Below, piece by piece: positions 9,048 to 16,275 of a stretch of 64,000 nucleotides of DNA. The stretch is taken from NCBI GenBank assembly GCA_030430385.1, contig JAUIFO010000002.1:186001-250000 (forward strand). Reading direction: 5' to 3'. The notes beneath the pieces were generated by a model. The model was not told where the DNA came from. It was given only the letters and a program-made list of their open reading frames with translations, and did not search any database. Source of the DNA: Bacteroidia bacterium (lineage in GTDB: Bacteria; Bacteroidota; Bacteroidia; Flavobacteriales; Flavobacteriaceae). A program made the translations under genes and the position numbers. The number at the start of each line of letters is the position of its first letter. Within the stretch, counting starts at the first letter, position 1.

Positions 9048-10199
9048 ATGTTATTTTCAGATGTTTTAGGACAAGAACATATTAAAAATCATCTTACCAC
9101 AAGCGCTGATCGTGGACGTGTACCACATGCTCAATTATTTGTGGGACCAGAAGGTTCTGGAACATTGCCAATGGCTATTGCTTATGCGCAATATTTGTTG
9201 TGTAAGAACACGCAAGGAGAAAACACTAATGGTAATGAGGCTTGTAATTTAAAATTTGAAAACATCTCGCATCCTGATTTGCATTTTGCATTTCCTGTAG
9301 CAAAGAACGATAGAATAAAAAGTCATCCTGTGTCTAGTCATTTTTTAGAAGAATGGCGACAACTTATAGATAGGCAACCTTATGGTAATTTATTCGATTG
9401 GTATCGCATTTTAGGAATTGACAATAAACAAGGGCAAATAGGTGTTGATGAAGCGCAAGATATTGTTAAAGCCTTGTCTTTAAAATCCTATGAAGGTGGT
9501 TATAAGATCATGTTGATATGGATGGCTGAAAAAATGAATATTTCGGCAGCTAATAAACTCTTAAAGCTTATTGAAGAACCTCCTAATAATACCATTTTTA
9601 TTTTAATAGCTGAAGATGACGAACAAATTATAAACACGATCAAATCACGTTGTCAAATACTGAAATTTCCACCTTTGGCTGAAGACGTTATTAAGGCGTC
9701 ACTTATCAAAAATTATCAAATTCCCGAAGCTGATGCTACAAAGATTGCGCACCAATCTAATGGAAATTATAACAAGGCTTGTGATTTGGTTTACAACGAC
9801 AGTGAAGACACACAGTTTGAAGATTGGTTCGTATTTTGGATACGTTCAGCATTTAAAGCTAAAGGCAATAAAAGTGCCATTCACGATCTCATTTCTTGGA
9901 GTGAAACCATTGCTAAAACTGGTAGAGAAACGCAAAAACAATTCTTACATTTCTGTCTTGACTTTTTTAGACAAGCTTTATTGATGAATTATAAGGCCGA
10001 AACCTTGGTTTTTATGGAACCTAAAACCTCATTTAAACTAGAGAATTTCGCGCCTTTTGTACATGGCAATAACATTATGGAAATTTCTAACGAGCTTCAA
10101 GATGCTATTTACCATATTGAACGCAATGGAAATTCTAAAATAATCCTCACTGATCTATCAATCAAATTGACTAGACTACTCCATAAAAAAGCGAGTTAG
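9048..10199 (+). CDS. holB: DNA polymerase III subunit delta prime (clamp-loader)
   Basis: This 383-residue AAA+ clamp-loader subunit opens with FSDVLGQEHIKNHL and VPHAQLFVGPEG, typical of DnaX/HolB proteins. The P-loop position reads GPEGSGTL, where the catalytic lysine is missing, as expected for delta prime, which does not hydrolyse ATP. The sensor-like segment MNISAANKLLKLIEEPP and IKSRCQ are conserved. The subunit helps load the beta sliding clamp on primed DNA. I chose the ATG at 9048 because the frame aligns from the first residues; it is only 4 bp from the -7 box. Confidence 0.93.
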   Translation: MLFSDVLGQEHIKNHLTTSADRGRVPHAQLFVGPEGSGTLPMAIAYAQYLLCKNTQGENTNGNEACNLKFENISHPDLHFAFPVAKNDRIKSHPVSSHFLEEWRQLIDRQPYGNLFDWYRILGIDNKQGQIGVDEAQDIVKALSLKSYEGGYKIMLIWMAEKMNISAANKLLKLIEEPPNNTIFILIAEDDEQIINTIKSRCQILKFPPLAEDVIKASLIKNYQIPEADATKIAHQSNGNYNKACDLVYNDSEDTQFEDWFVFWIRSAFKAKGNKSAIHDLISWSETIAKTGRETQKQFLHFCLDFFRQALLMNYKAETLVFMEPKTSFKLENFAPFVHGNNIMEISNELQDAIYHIERNGNSKIILTDLSIKLTRLLHKKAS

Positions 10200-10203
10200 T
10201 CAT

Positions 10204-10219
10204 ATTCTTTCTGAAAAGA
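10204..10219 (+). terminator. Weak hairpin after holB
   Basis: TTCTTT pairs with AAAGAA around a four-base loop and is followed by ATTTTGTTTTTA. It lies between convergent genes. The stem is short, so this is tentative. Confidence 0.4.
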
Positions 10220-10229
10220 AATTTTGTTT

Positions 10230-11069
10230 TTATTCGAAAGTATAGGTTGCTGTGTCAACTTCAGTAACTCTAAAATAGCCAAATGCATAGGCTTCAGGGT
10301 TTGTAGGATTGATACAATTCCCTCTTATTTGAGCTGCTGTTGAGCTAAATGGATCCCCTTGGCTACTATGTTGTTCTATAAGTAAGCGTATAAAATTATA
10401 GTACTGTTCAGAAATGCCATACAGACTTATATGCACCACATCACCTGCTTCAAAAGGTGTTTCATCACTATTGTCGTCATCCTCTTTTTCAAGAAAATCA
10501 TAAATTTCATTACCATCTGTAAATTCATCTGAAACGTCTTCCAAATATGGAAACACATCACCTTCTACATCATATTTTATTAAGTAGTGGTTTTCAATGT
10601 TAGCTGGATCTATAAAATACAAATTCAGTTCCAATAACTCGTCATCAAAACCTCCATCCACACTTTGTGTAATCGAGTTGATTTCAGAAACCGACATTAA
10701 TGTTTCTGTTGCTTCATAAGTTTCGCCATCATAAATGACTTCCAAGTGATAAGTGTTATTTATAATTGGCACGAAATTATCAACAGAATAGGTTCCATCA
10801 TTATTATCTGTAAACGGAAATATCTCATCAGTATCTTGATTGGTCACAATAACCGATGCTCCAGTAACCGTTGTGTTTTGATTGGTTTCAAAAAAAGGCG
10901 TGGACAAGCTCAGCTTTATCGTTTGGTTTTGTCCTGAAGTTCCTTTTTCCCAATCTAAAGAAGCTTCAATAACCAATCGCGTTTGCGCTGTTGGCACATC
11001 GACATCTACTACATCTTCACAGGATGCAAAAAGTAAGGCTATTAAAATAAGTTTTATATAAGATCTCAT
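10230..11069 (-). CDS. DUF4249 family lipoprotein, partner of TonB receptor
   Basis: This 279-residue protein has the lipoprotein signal MRSYIKLILIALLFASC with Cys17 as the acylation site. The body is beta-rich with an Ig-like/carboxypeptidase-regulatory-like N-terminal region (TRLVIEASLDWE, NNDGTYSV) and matches DUF4249. This family is almost always encoded next to a TonB-dependent receptor in Bacteroidota and is presumed to be its surface or periplasmic partner. The gene starts 4 bp after the receptor's stop, so the two share an operon. The substrate is unknown. Confidence 0.85.
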   Translation of the reverse strand: MRSYIKLILIALLFASCEDVVDVDVPTAQTRLVIEASLDWEKGTSGQNQTIKLSLSTPFFETNQNTTVTGASVIVTNQDTDEIFPFTDNNDGTYSVDNFVPIINNTYHLEVIYDGETYEATETLMSVSEINSITQSVDGGFDDELLELNLYFIDPANIENHYLIKYDVEGDVFPYLEDVSDEFTDGNEIYDFLEKEDDDNSDETPFEAGDVVHISLYGISEQYYNFIRLLIEQHSSQGDPFSSTAAQIRGNCINPTNPEAYAFGYFRVTEVDTATYTFE

Positions 11070-11073
11070 TGTT

Positions 11074-13449
11074 TTAAAATTTAAAGTTATAGGTTACCGA
11101 AGGAACAATTCCGAAGATGGAAATACGTGTTGCTTCATTAATTCCTGTTTCACGGTTTTGTCCAAAGCTAATTGAAGCCGCGTTTTTTCGACTGTACACA
11201 TTATAAATTCCGAAAACCCATTCGGAAGACCAACGCTTATCAGGCTTTCTGTTAGGTTTATAAATGGCTGAAACATCTAGTCTATGATAAGTTGGTAAAC
11301 GATCTTCATTTCTGTTGGAATATGTAGCCACTGAAAGTCCTTCATACGAATATTGACCGTTGGGATACGTTACTGGTCGTCCTGTTTGAAACACAAAGTT
11401 AGAACTGAAGCTCCATTTGTCGTTGAGTTTGTAGACTCCTGTTACAGAAACATCATGCGTTCTGTCATAAGGTGTGTTGTACCAATCGCCATTATTAATT
11501 CCTGGTCCACCAGCATTTCCACCTAAAGCACGTTGTTCAGATTTTGAAAGCGTATAGGCCAACCAACCTGTAAAATCGCCTTTGTTTTTTCGAAATAAAA
11601 CTTCCAAGCCATAGGCTCTCGCTTCACCATTTAAGATTTCGGTTTCTATGGTATTGTTTCCTATTAAGTCAGAACCATCGATATAATCAATACGGTTATC
11701 AATATGCTTATAATAGGTTTCAAGTTCTAGAGTATACGTGTTGTTATTAAACTTCTTATAATAACCCATTGCAAATTGATTTGAAATTTGCGGTTTGATA
11801 TATTTTCCGCTAGGTGTCCAAACATCTAAAGGTGTAACTGAAGAAGTATTGGAAAGCAAATGCAAGTATTGTGTTGATTTGGTATAACTGGCTTTAATTG
11901 AAGCTGTTTCATTAAGTTGATAGGACACTCCTAATCTTGGTTCAAAATTTCCAAAGGTTTTAATGCTTTCGCTCTTGCTGTAATAGGTTTCGCTTTCGGC
12001 TTCGCCACGTTCATAAATTCCTAGATCGCTATTGTAAACAAGCGGTCGATCATTCACGTAATTGGTCATACTTTGTCCGCCAAGTCTTGAAAACGCACTA
12101 TAGCGCAATCCGTAGTTAAATGCTAGCTTATCCGAAATCTGATGTTCGGCACTAATATAAGCTGCAGCTTCAAAAGCGCGTTTTTCATCTAGCTTTAACG
12201 GATTTATTGGTGATGATTCTGAAGAAGGTCTAACTTCTCCAGGATTGACATTGTAGGTTAATCCGCTAATTCCAAAATCAAGTGTGAGATTATTGCTAGC
12301 ATAATAGCCTAAATCGTATTTTACATTGAGATTTGTAATGTCGGCATCCCAATCTAATTCAATAAAATCTAGCACAATATTATAATCGTATTTACTGTAA
12401 ATGAATGAAAGGTTAGAGAATAACCGATCGTTAAACACGTGGTTCCAACGTAAATTTCCAGTTGCGTTTCCATAGTTGTTTTCAATGATCTTGGACAGGT
12501 TGAAAATATCACGCCCGAAATAACCAGACAAATACAGTCTGTTGTTTTCGTTTATTTCGTAATTAGTCTTCAGGTTTAAATCGTAAAATGAAATTTTATC
12601 GTCTTTTATGTCTTCAATAAGTGGCATAAATAAGTGTGCATACGATGCTCTTCCTGCAATTAAAAAAGAGCCTTTATCCTTGAATAAAGGCGACTCTGCT
12701 GTCAATCGGCTAGAGATTAAACCAATGCCACCTGTAAGTCCAAATTGCTTGCTATTTCCATCTTTTTGTCGAACATCCAAAACCGATGATACGCGTCCAC
12801 CATATTTAGCAGGAATATCACCTTTATAAAGTTTGATGTTTTTAATAGCGTCAGCATTGAAAACCGAGAAAAAACCGAAAAAATGAGATGTATTATAAAT
12901 AATGGCCTCATCTAAAAGCACTAAGTTTTGATCTGCAGCACCTCCTCTAACATGAAACCCAGCTGATCCTTCACCGTTATTCGTAACACCAGGAAGTAAT
13001 TGAATGGATTTAACCACATCTACTTCACCTAAAACTGCTGGCATTTCTTTAATAGTTTTAGCACTCAATTTAGCTACGCTCATTTGAGGTGTTCTAATAT
13101 TGACCGTTTCAGGTTCTTCGGCAACTATTACAATTTCATCAAGTGATGTTGCTGATTCTTGTAATTCGAAATCTAATTTTTGGTCTTTATCCAATGTAAT
13201 ATTTCGGCTAACGGATTCAAATCCGACATAGGAAATGATTAAAGTGTAGCTGCCTTCAGGAGCAGTTAATGAGAAAAAACCATATTCGTTGGTAGTCGCA
13301 CCAAAATTGGTGTCTTTTAAGTATACGGTTGCTCCTAAAAGGGTTTCACCGTTTGACAAATCTTTGATTGTTCCGCTAATCGTAAATTGTTCTTGAGCTT
13401 GGGACCATAGGCCTATTAGAAAAAAAAGACCTAAACATAATTGTTTCAT
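11074..13449 (-). CDS. TonB-dependent outer-membrane receptor with carboxypeptidase-regulatory-like domain
   Basis: This 791-residue outer-membrane receptor starts at MKQLCLGLFFLIGLWSQAQ, a signal peptide; the in-frame ATG 13 codons upstream would bury it. A CarboxypepD-reg-like domain (FTISGTIKDLSNGETLLGA, YGFFSLTAPEG) spans about 20-105. A plug domain follows (LGEVDVVKSIQLLPGVTNNGEGSAGFHVRGG), then a long beta-barrel ending in aromatic VTYNFKF. It is the energised importer of the operon with DUF4249. A LytTR-type direct repeat 135 bp upstream, next to a membrane LytTR regulator gene, suggests regulated expression. Confidence 0.92.
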   Translation of the reverse strand: MKQLCLGLFFLIGLWSQAQEQFTISGTIKDLSNGETLLGATVYLKDTNFGATTNEYGFFSLTAPEGSYTLIISYVGFESVSRNITLDKDQKLDFELQESATSLDEIVIVAEEPETVNIRTPQMSVAKLSAKTIKEMPAVLGEVDVVKSIQLLPGVTNNGEGSAGFHVRGGAADQNLVLLDEAIIYNTSHFFGFFSVFNADAIKNIKLYKGDIPAKYGGRVSSVLDVRQKDGNSKQFGLTGGIGLISSRLTAESPLFKDKGSFLIAGRASYAHLFMPLIEDIKDDKISFYDLNLKTNYEINENNRLYLSGYFGRDIFNLSKIIENNYGNATGNLRWNHVFNDRLFSNLSFIYSKYDYNIVLDFIELDWDADITNLNVKYDLGYYASNNLTLDFGISGLTYNVNPGEVRPSSESSPINPLKLDEKRAFEAAAYISAEHQISDKLAFNYGLRYSAFSRLGGQSMTNYVNDRPLVYNSDLGIYERGEAESETYYSKSESIKTFGNFEPRLGVSYQLNETASIKASYTKSTQYLHLLSNTSSVTPLDVWTPSGKYIKPQISNQFAMGYYKKFNNNTYTLELETYYKHIDNRIDYIDGSDLIGNNTIETEILNGEARAYGLEVLFRKNKGDFTGWLAYTLSKSEQRALGGNAGGPGINNGDWYNTPYDRTHDVSVTGVYKLNDKWSFSSNFVFQTGRPVTYPNGQYSYEGLSVATYSNRNEDRLPTYHRLDVSAIYKPNRKPDKRWSSEWVFGIYNVYSRKNAASISFGQNRETGINEATRISIFGIVPSVTYNFKF

Positions 13450-13543
13450 TGATTGTGATTCTGTTTTTTGATTGATAAAGTTAAACATTGATTTTTGGTT
13501 AAAATCAACTTTAGGTTATGCATTTGTTAACGCAAATTAATTT

Positions 13544-13551
13544 CAAATATT
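13544..13551 (-). promoter_or_regulatory. Possible -7 box of the TonB/DUF4249 operon
   Basis: The minus strand reads AATATTTG, one mismatch from TAnnTTTG. It lies about 33 bp downstream of the proximal LytTR repeat, where an activator bound at that repeat would abut the -33 region. Confidence 0.35.
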
Positions 13552-13579
13552 TATAAAACCTCTATTCTAGACGCACTAA

Positions 13580-13613
13580 TGGAGTGAATTGTTACAGATT
13601 TGGAGTGAATTGT
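13580..13613 (-). promoter_or_regulatory. LytTR-type direct repeat operator
   Basis: TGGAGTGAATTGT occurs at 13580-13592 and again, identically, at 13601-13613. The period is 21 bp, two helical turns. Read on the minus strand, each copy contains ACAATTCAC with a 12-bp spacer. This fits the known LytTR binding pattern (two 9-bp repeats such as ACAnTTCAG separated by about 12 bp). The site lies between the LytTR gene and the TonB receptor gene. Confidence 0.7.
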
Positions 13614-13626
13614 ATAAAATTTATCA

Positions 13627-14520
13627 TTATTGATTAAGTTCCTGCTTGATAAATTTCAAAAATGAATTAGATACAGGAATATCTATTGTTTGAAAATCGG
13701 TACTTAAAATCAAAGCATCCCTTCCTTTTTTTCGAACTAAATGTTTCACGTGAATTAAATTAACAGCATAAGATCTGTGACATTGTTTTATTGGCAATGT
13801 TTCGGTTTGGGTTAAGATATGCTTTAGGCGATTTCGAACAATATGTTTTTTGATGGTCTTATTTTCAATAAAATGGACCAATACGTATTGGTTGCTGGAT
13901 TCAATATATAACACATCTTTTAGAGCAATTGAAACTTCCAACTGATCCTTTTCATCTTTAATATGCAACATGTTTGCTTGTTTTGTTTTATCATACTTAT
14001 ACTTAAAAGATAGCAACTGTTGATCTAGTACTTTAACCTCTGTGCGAAGGCGTTTGATAGCGATATAAATGACACTTCCAAAAAAAGGAAAGATGAGAAT
14101 CATCAAAAGCTTTGGGTACATTGCGACCTGAAACCAAAGATTGAGTTCCTTTTCAAAATCATTCCCAAGATCTGGAATGATAAAGGACATTCCAAAATTG
14201 ATGAGTAATAGAATTAAGGCTTCGATTAACAACCAAATCATATATTTATTGGTGTTAACATTCTGAAAACCAAATTGTTCTCTTAAAACGAATTGTGAAA
14301 GTGATAAGGCAAAAAACGTACTGAAAGCAATCGAAAAAAAGAATAAAAACTTATGAAGTAACGGATTATCTGGACTTTGGATTTCTTCTGAAAGCCCATA
14401 AGGTTGAAAAATAATTAAAAACAATTGTGCAAATACAATAGCGATTGTGATGTATAACCATTTCGTTTTAGTGGTGTTGAAATAATCAAAAGGTTGGGTT
14501 AAAAAAGCTTGTGTTTTCAT
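13627..14520 (-). CDS. Membrane-bound LytTR family transcriptional regulator
   Basis: This 297-residue protein has four predicted transmembrane helices in the first 165 residues (for example LYITIAIVFAQLFLII and MIWLLIEALILLLINFG). A short coiled linker leads to a LytTR DNA-binding domain at about 195-297. Typical motifs are DVLYIESSNQYVLVHF, RNRLKHIL and HRSYAVNL. There is no receiver or kinase domain, so it is a one-component membrane regulator. It sits directly upstream of the TonB/DUF4249 operon, and a matching direct repeat follows its stop codon; it is the obvious candidate regulator. Confidence 0.92.
   Translation of the reverse strand: MKTQAFLTQPFDYFNTTKTKWLYITIAIVFAQLFLIIFQPYGLSEEIQSPDNPLLHKFLFFFSIAFSTFFALSLSQFVLREQFGFQNVNTNKYMIWLLIEALILLLINFGMSFIIPDLGNDFEKELNLWFQVAMYPKLLMILIFPFFGSVIYIAIKRLRTEVKVLDQQLLSFKYKYDKTKQANMLHIKDEKDQLEVSIALKDVLYIESSNQYVLVHFIENKTIKKHIVRNRLKHILTQTETLPIKQCHRSYAVNLIHVKHLVRKKGRDALILSTDFQTIDIPVSNSFLKFIKQELNQ
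13742..13757. promoter_or_regulatory. Degenerate parS-like sequence inside the LytTR gene
   Basis: TGTTTCACGTGAATTA matches the ParB site consensus TGTTTCACGTGAAACA at 14 of 16 positions, including the first 13. It is inside coding sequence and about 2.5 kb from the mnmG-flanking sites. Confidence 0.35.
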
Positions 14521-14545
14521 AAATGAAACTGATCCATTTTATAAA

Positions 14546-14578
14546 CAAAAAAGCCAGATGTGAACATCTAGCTTTTTG
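14546..14578 (-). terminator. Intrinsic terminator after the OmpH/Skp-like gene
   Basis: The stem AAAAAGC-AGATG pairs with CATCT-GCTTTTT with one internal mismatch. Runs of A and T flank it, so on the minus strand it ends in a U-tract. Confidence 0.75.
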
Positions 14579-14598
14579 ATAACGTGTAATTCTAAATA

Positions 14599-15117
14599 TT
14601 ATTTTTCACTGCTGTAAGTATCGTTAAGCGCTTTTATAATAACATCTGTTAAATCACTCTCATCCATACCATACATTACACTTCCAGCATCGTTAGCACC
14701 AAGGATATAAGTGTAATTATGTTTCTTTCCATACTCTTTTACAAAGTCCTTTACTTCATTAATTAAAGAATCAATCTTCTTTTGACCTTCAGCTTGTAAG
14801 CTTTTCTCCTCTGTTTGAATTTGATAATCTTGCATTTGTTTCTTTTGAAGTAATGCTTGATATTCTTCCTCAGCTTTACGCTGTGACATTTTTTGAGCTT
14901 TAGACTGAAACAATTGCGCTTCAATTTGAATAGCCTTTTCTAAACTATCTGCCTTTTTATTGAATACATCAATCTTAGATTGAAACACTTTTTCAAAATC
15001 AACCTTCTTTTGAAATTGGTTCACAACTTCAGCATTATTTATAAAAGCAATTTTTTGTTGTTCTTGACAAGACACTAAAACCAAAACTAGTCCTAAAAGA
15101 CCACATATTTTTTTCAT
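14599..15117 (-). CDS. OmpH/Skp-like periplasmic chaperone lipoprotein
   Basis: This 172-residue protein starts at MKKICGLLGLVLVLVSC, a lipoprotein signal with the cysteine at residue 17; the ATG eight codons upstream is rejected because a -7 box (15139-15146) overlaps it. The mature protein shows the Skp/OmpH pattern: KIAFINNAEVVNQF near the start, then a long charged coiled coil (about 45-115), and a C-terminal YTYILGANDAGSVMYG block. Skp proteins hold unfolded outer-membrane proteins in the periplasm. Lipid anchoring is unlike E. coli Skp, so the exact role is inferred. Confidence 0.88.
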   Translation of the reverse strand: MKKICGLLGLVLVLVSCQEQQKIAFINNAEVVNQFQKKVDFEKVFQSKIDVFNKKADSLEKAIQIEAQLFQSKAQKMSQRKAEEEYQALLQKKQMQDYQIQTEEKSLQAEGQKKIDSLINEVKDFVKEYGKKHNYTYILGANDAGSVMYGMDESDLTDVIIKALNDTYSSEK

Positions 15118-15138
15118 TATCAGATTTTTTAATTTTTG

Positions 15139-15146
15139 CAAATGTA
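15139..15146 (-). promoter_or_regulatory. Candidate -7 box for the OmpH-like gene
   Basis: The minus strand reads TACATTTG (TAnnTTTG), 21 bp before the chosen start codon. It supports the shorter start. Confidence 0.55.
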
Positions 15147-15326
15147 TAAAAGTGAATGTATTCTTTATTCAAAAAAATCAACTATAGATTATATTTATTG
15201 AATAAAAAAAATCGATTAGTTAAACCAATACAAAAACAACAATATACATCAAACACAAGCGCGCTTTAAAATTTATCAAAGTCATCTTTCGTTAAAAGAC
15301 ATAAAGTGGCTTAAAACGTCTTAAAA

Positions 15327-16184
15327 TTAGTTTTTCGTCTTTTTAACGATATATATAAGTGAAGAATACTCACCTGTTCGTTTTGCTTTACGATTAGATA
15401 GCCAACCAAACCAAAATGCTTTAAACGGATTCATAAAACCTGACTTATACTTTTCAGATAATAAAGACACGTAATAGGAATCAAAATACATTGGCTCTGT
15501 TTTTTCAACGATCATTTCTTCTTTTTCTAAAAGATTAGAAATTGAAGTCTGAGAAAAATGCCACAAATGTCTAGGGACATCGTAGGCAGCCCAATATGCT
15601 TTGTAATGGTATGCATCGAAGCTTTTATAGTTGGGAACAGCTATAACTAATTTCCCATTTGGTTTTAAAAGTTGTTTAAACAAACTTATATGATCTTGAA
15701 GTTTAGGAAGGTGTTCTAAAACATGCCATAACGTAATGACATCAAAACTGGATGATTTAAATTTCAATAACTGATCGACATCAAAAACCTGATCTTCTGT
15801 TTTAGTATTCGCAATTGCTCTTGCAGAACTATTAGGTTCTACACCTGTAATCGTCCAACCATTGCTTTTAGCAATTTTAAGAAAATCTCCTGTACCACAT
15901 CCTACATCTAAAAGTGATTTTGTTTGAAATGAAAACGAATTGATAAGTTTTAATTTTCGTTTTAAGGCTATGGATTTTATGTATTGGTAGGTCTTTTCAA
16001 AAAGGTTTCGAGAACCATCAGTATGTGAAATATAGTCTTCTGTTTCGTAATATGCTGCTAACTTATCTTCAGAAGGTTTTGGAAAAGTTTCCAGTAAATC
16101 CAATTCATTGTTATAAATTAATTGAAATTCCTCTCCAGAAACAGAGTAGTCTTTAACAGTTAAATATGTGGTTTTGTTATCCAT
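15327..16184 (-). CDS. Class I SAM-dependent methyltransferase
   Basis: This 285-residue protein carries the SAM-binding glycine-rich loop LLDVGCGTGDFLKIA near residue 92 and the acidic GVEPN at the end of beta 2. FDVITLWHVLEHLP follows, then KPNGKLVIAVPN, all typical of Methyltransf_11/23 proteins. The DxxRHLWHFS segment (YDVPRHLWHFS) recurs in this subfamily. The substrate cannot be read from the sequence. The gene follows mnmG with about 90 bp between them that hold a parS-like site and an imperfect hairpin. Confidence 0.9.
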   Translation of the reverse strand: MDNKTTYLTVKDYSVSGEEFQLIYNNELDLLETFPKPSEDKLAAYYETEDYISHTDGSRNLFEKTYQYIKSIALKRKLKLINSFSFQTKSLLDVGCGTGDFLKIAKSNGWTITGVEPNSSARAIANTKTEDQVFDVDQLLKFKSSSFDVITLWHVLEHLPKLQDHISLFKQLLKPNGKLVIAVPNYKSFDAYHYKAYWAAYDVPRHLWHFSQTSISNLLEKEEMIVEKTEPMYFDSYYVSLLSEKYKSGFMNPFKAFWFGWLSNRKAKRTGEYSSLIYIVKKTKN

Positions 16185-16198
16185 TATTTATCACTTCG

Positions 16199-16237
16199 AG
16201 AGTCTCAGTGACCATTTATATTGGTGGCTGAGGCTCT
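16199..16237. repeat. Imperfect inverted repeat between mnmG and the methyltransferase gene
   Basis: Arms at 16199-16214 and 16222-16237 match at 13 of 16 positions when folded. A second small pairing, GGTGG with CCACC (16223-16227 and 16242-16246), overlaps it. It could be a transcript-end structure for mnmG, although no U-tract follows. Confidence 0.5.
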
Positions 16238-16250
16238 AGAAACCACCAAG

Positions 16251-16266
16251 TGTTCCACGTGAAACA
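16251..16266. promoter_or_regulatory. parS-like ParB binding site
   Basis: TGTTCCACGTGAAACA matches the consensus TGTTTCACGTGAAACA at 15 of 16 positions. It lies just 3' of the mnmG stop codon, in intergenic DNA. Confidence 0.75.
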
Positions 16267-16275
16267 TATAAACAA

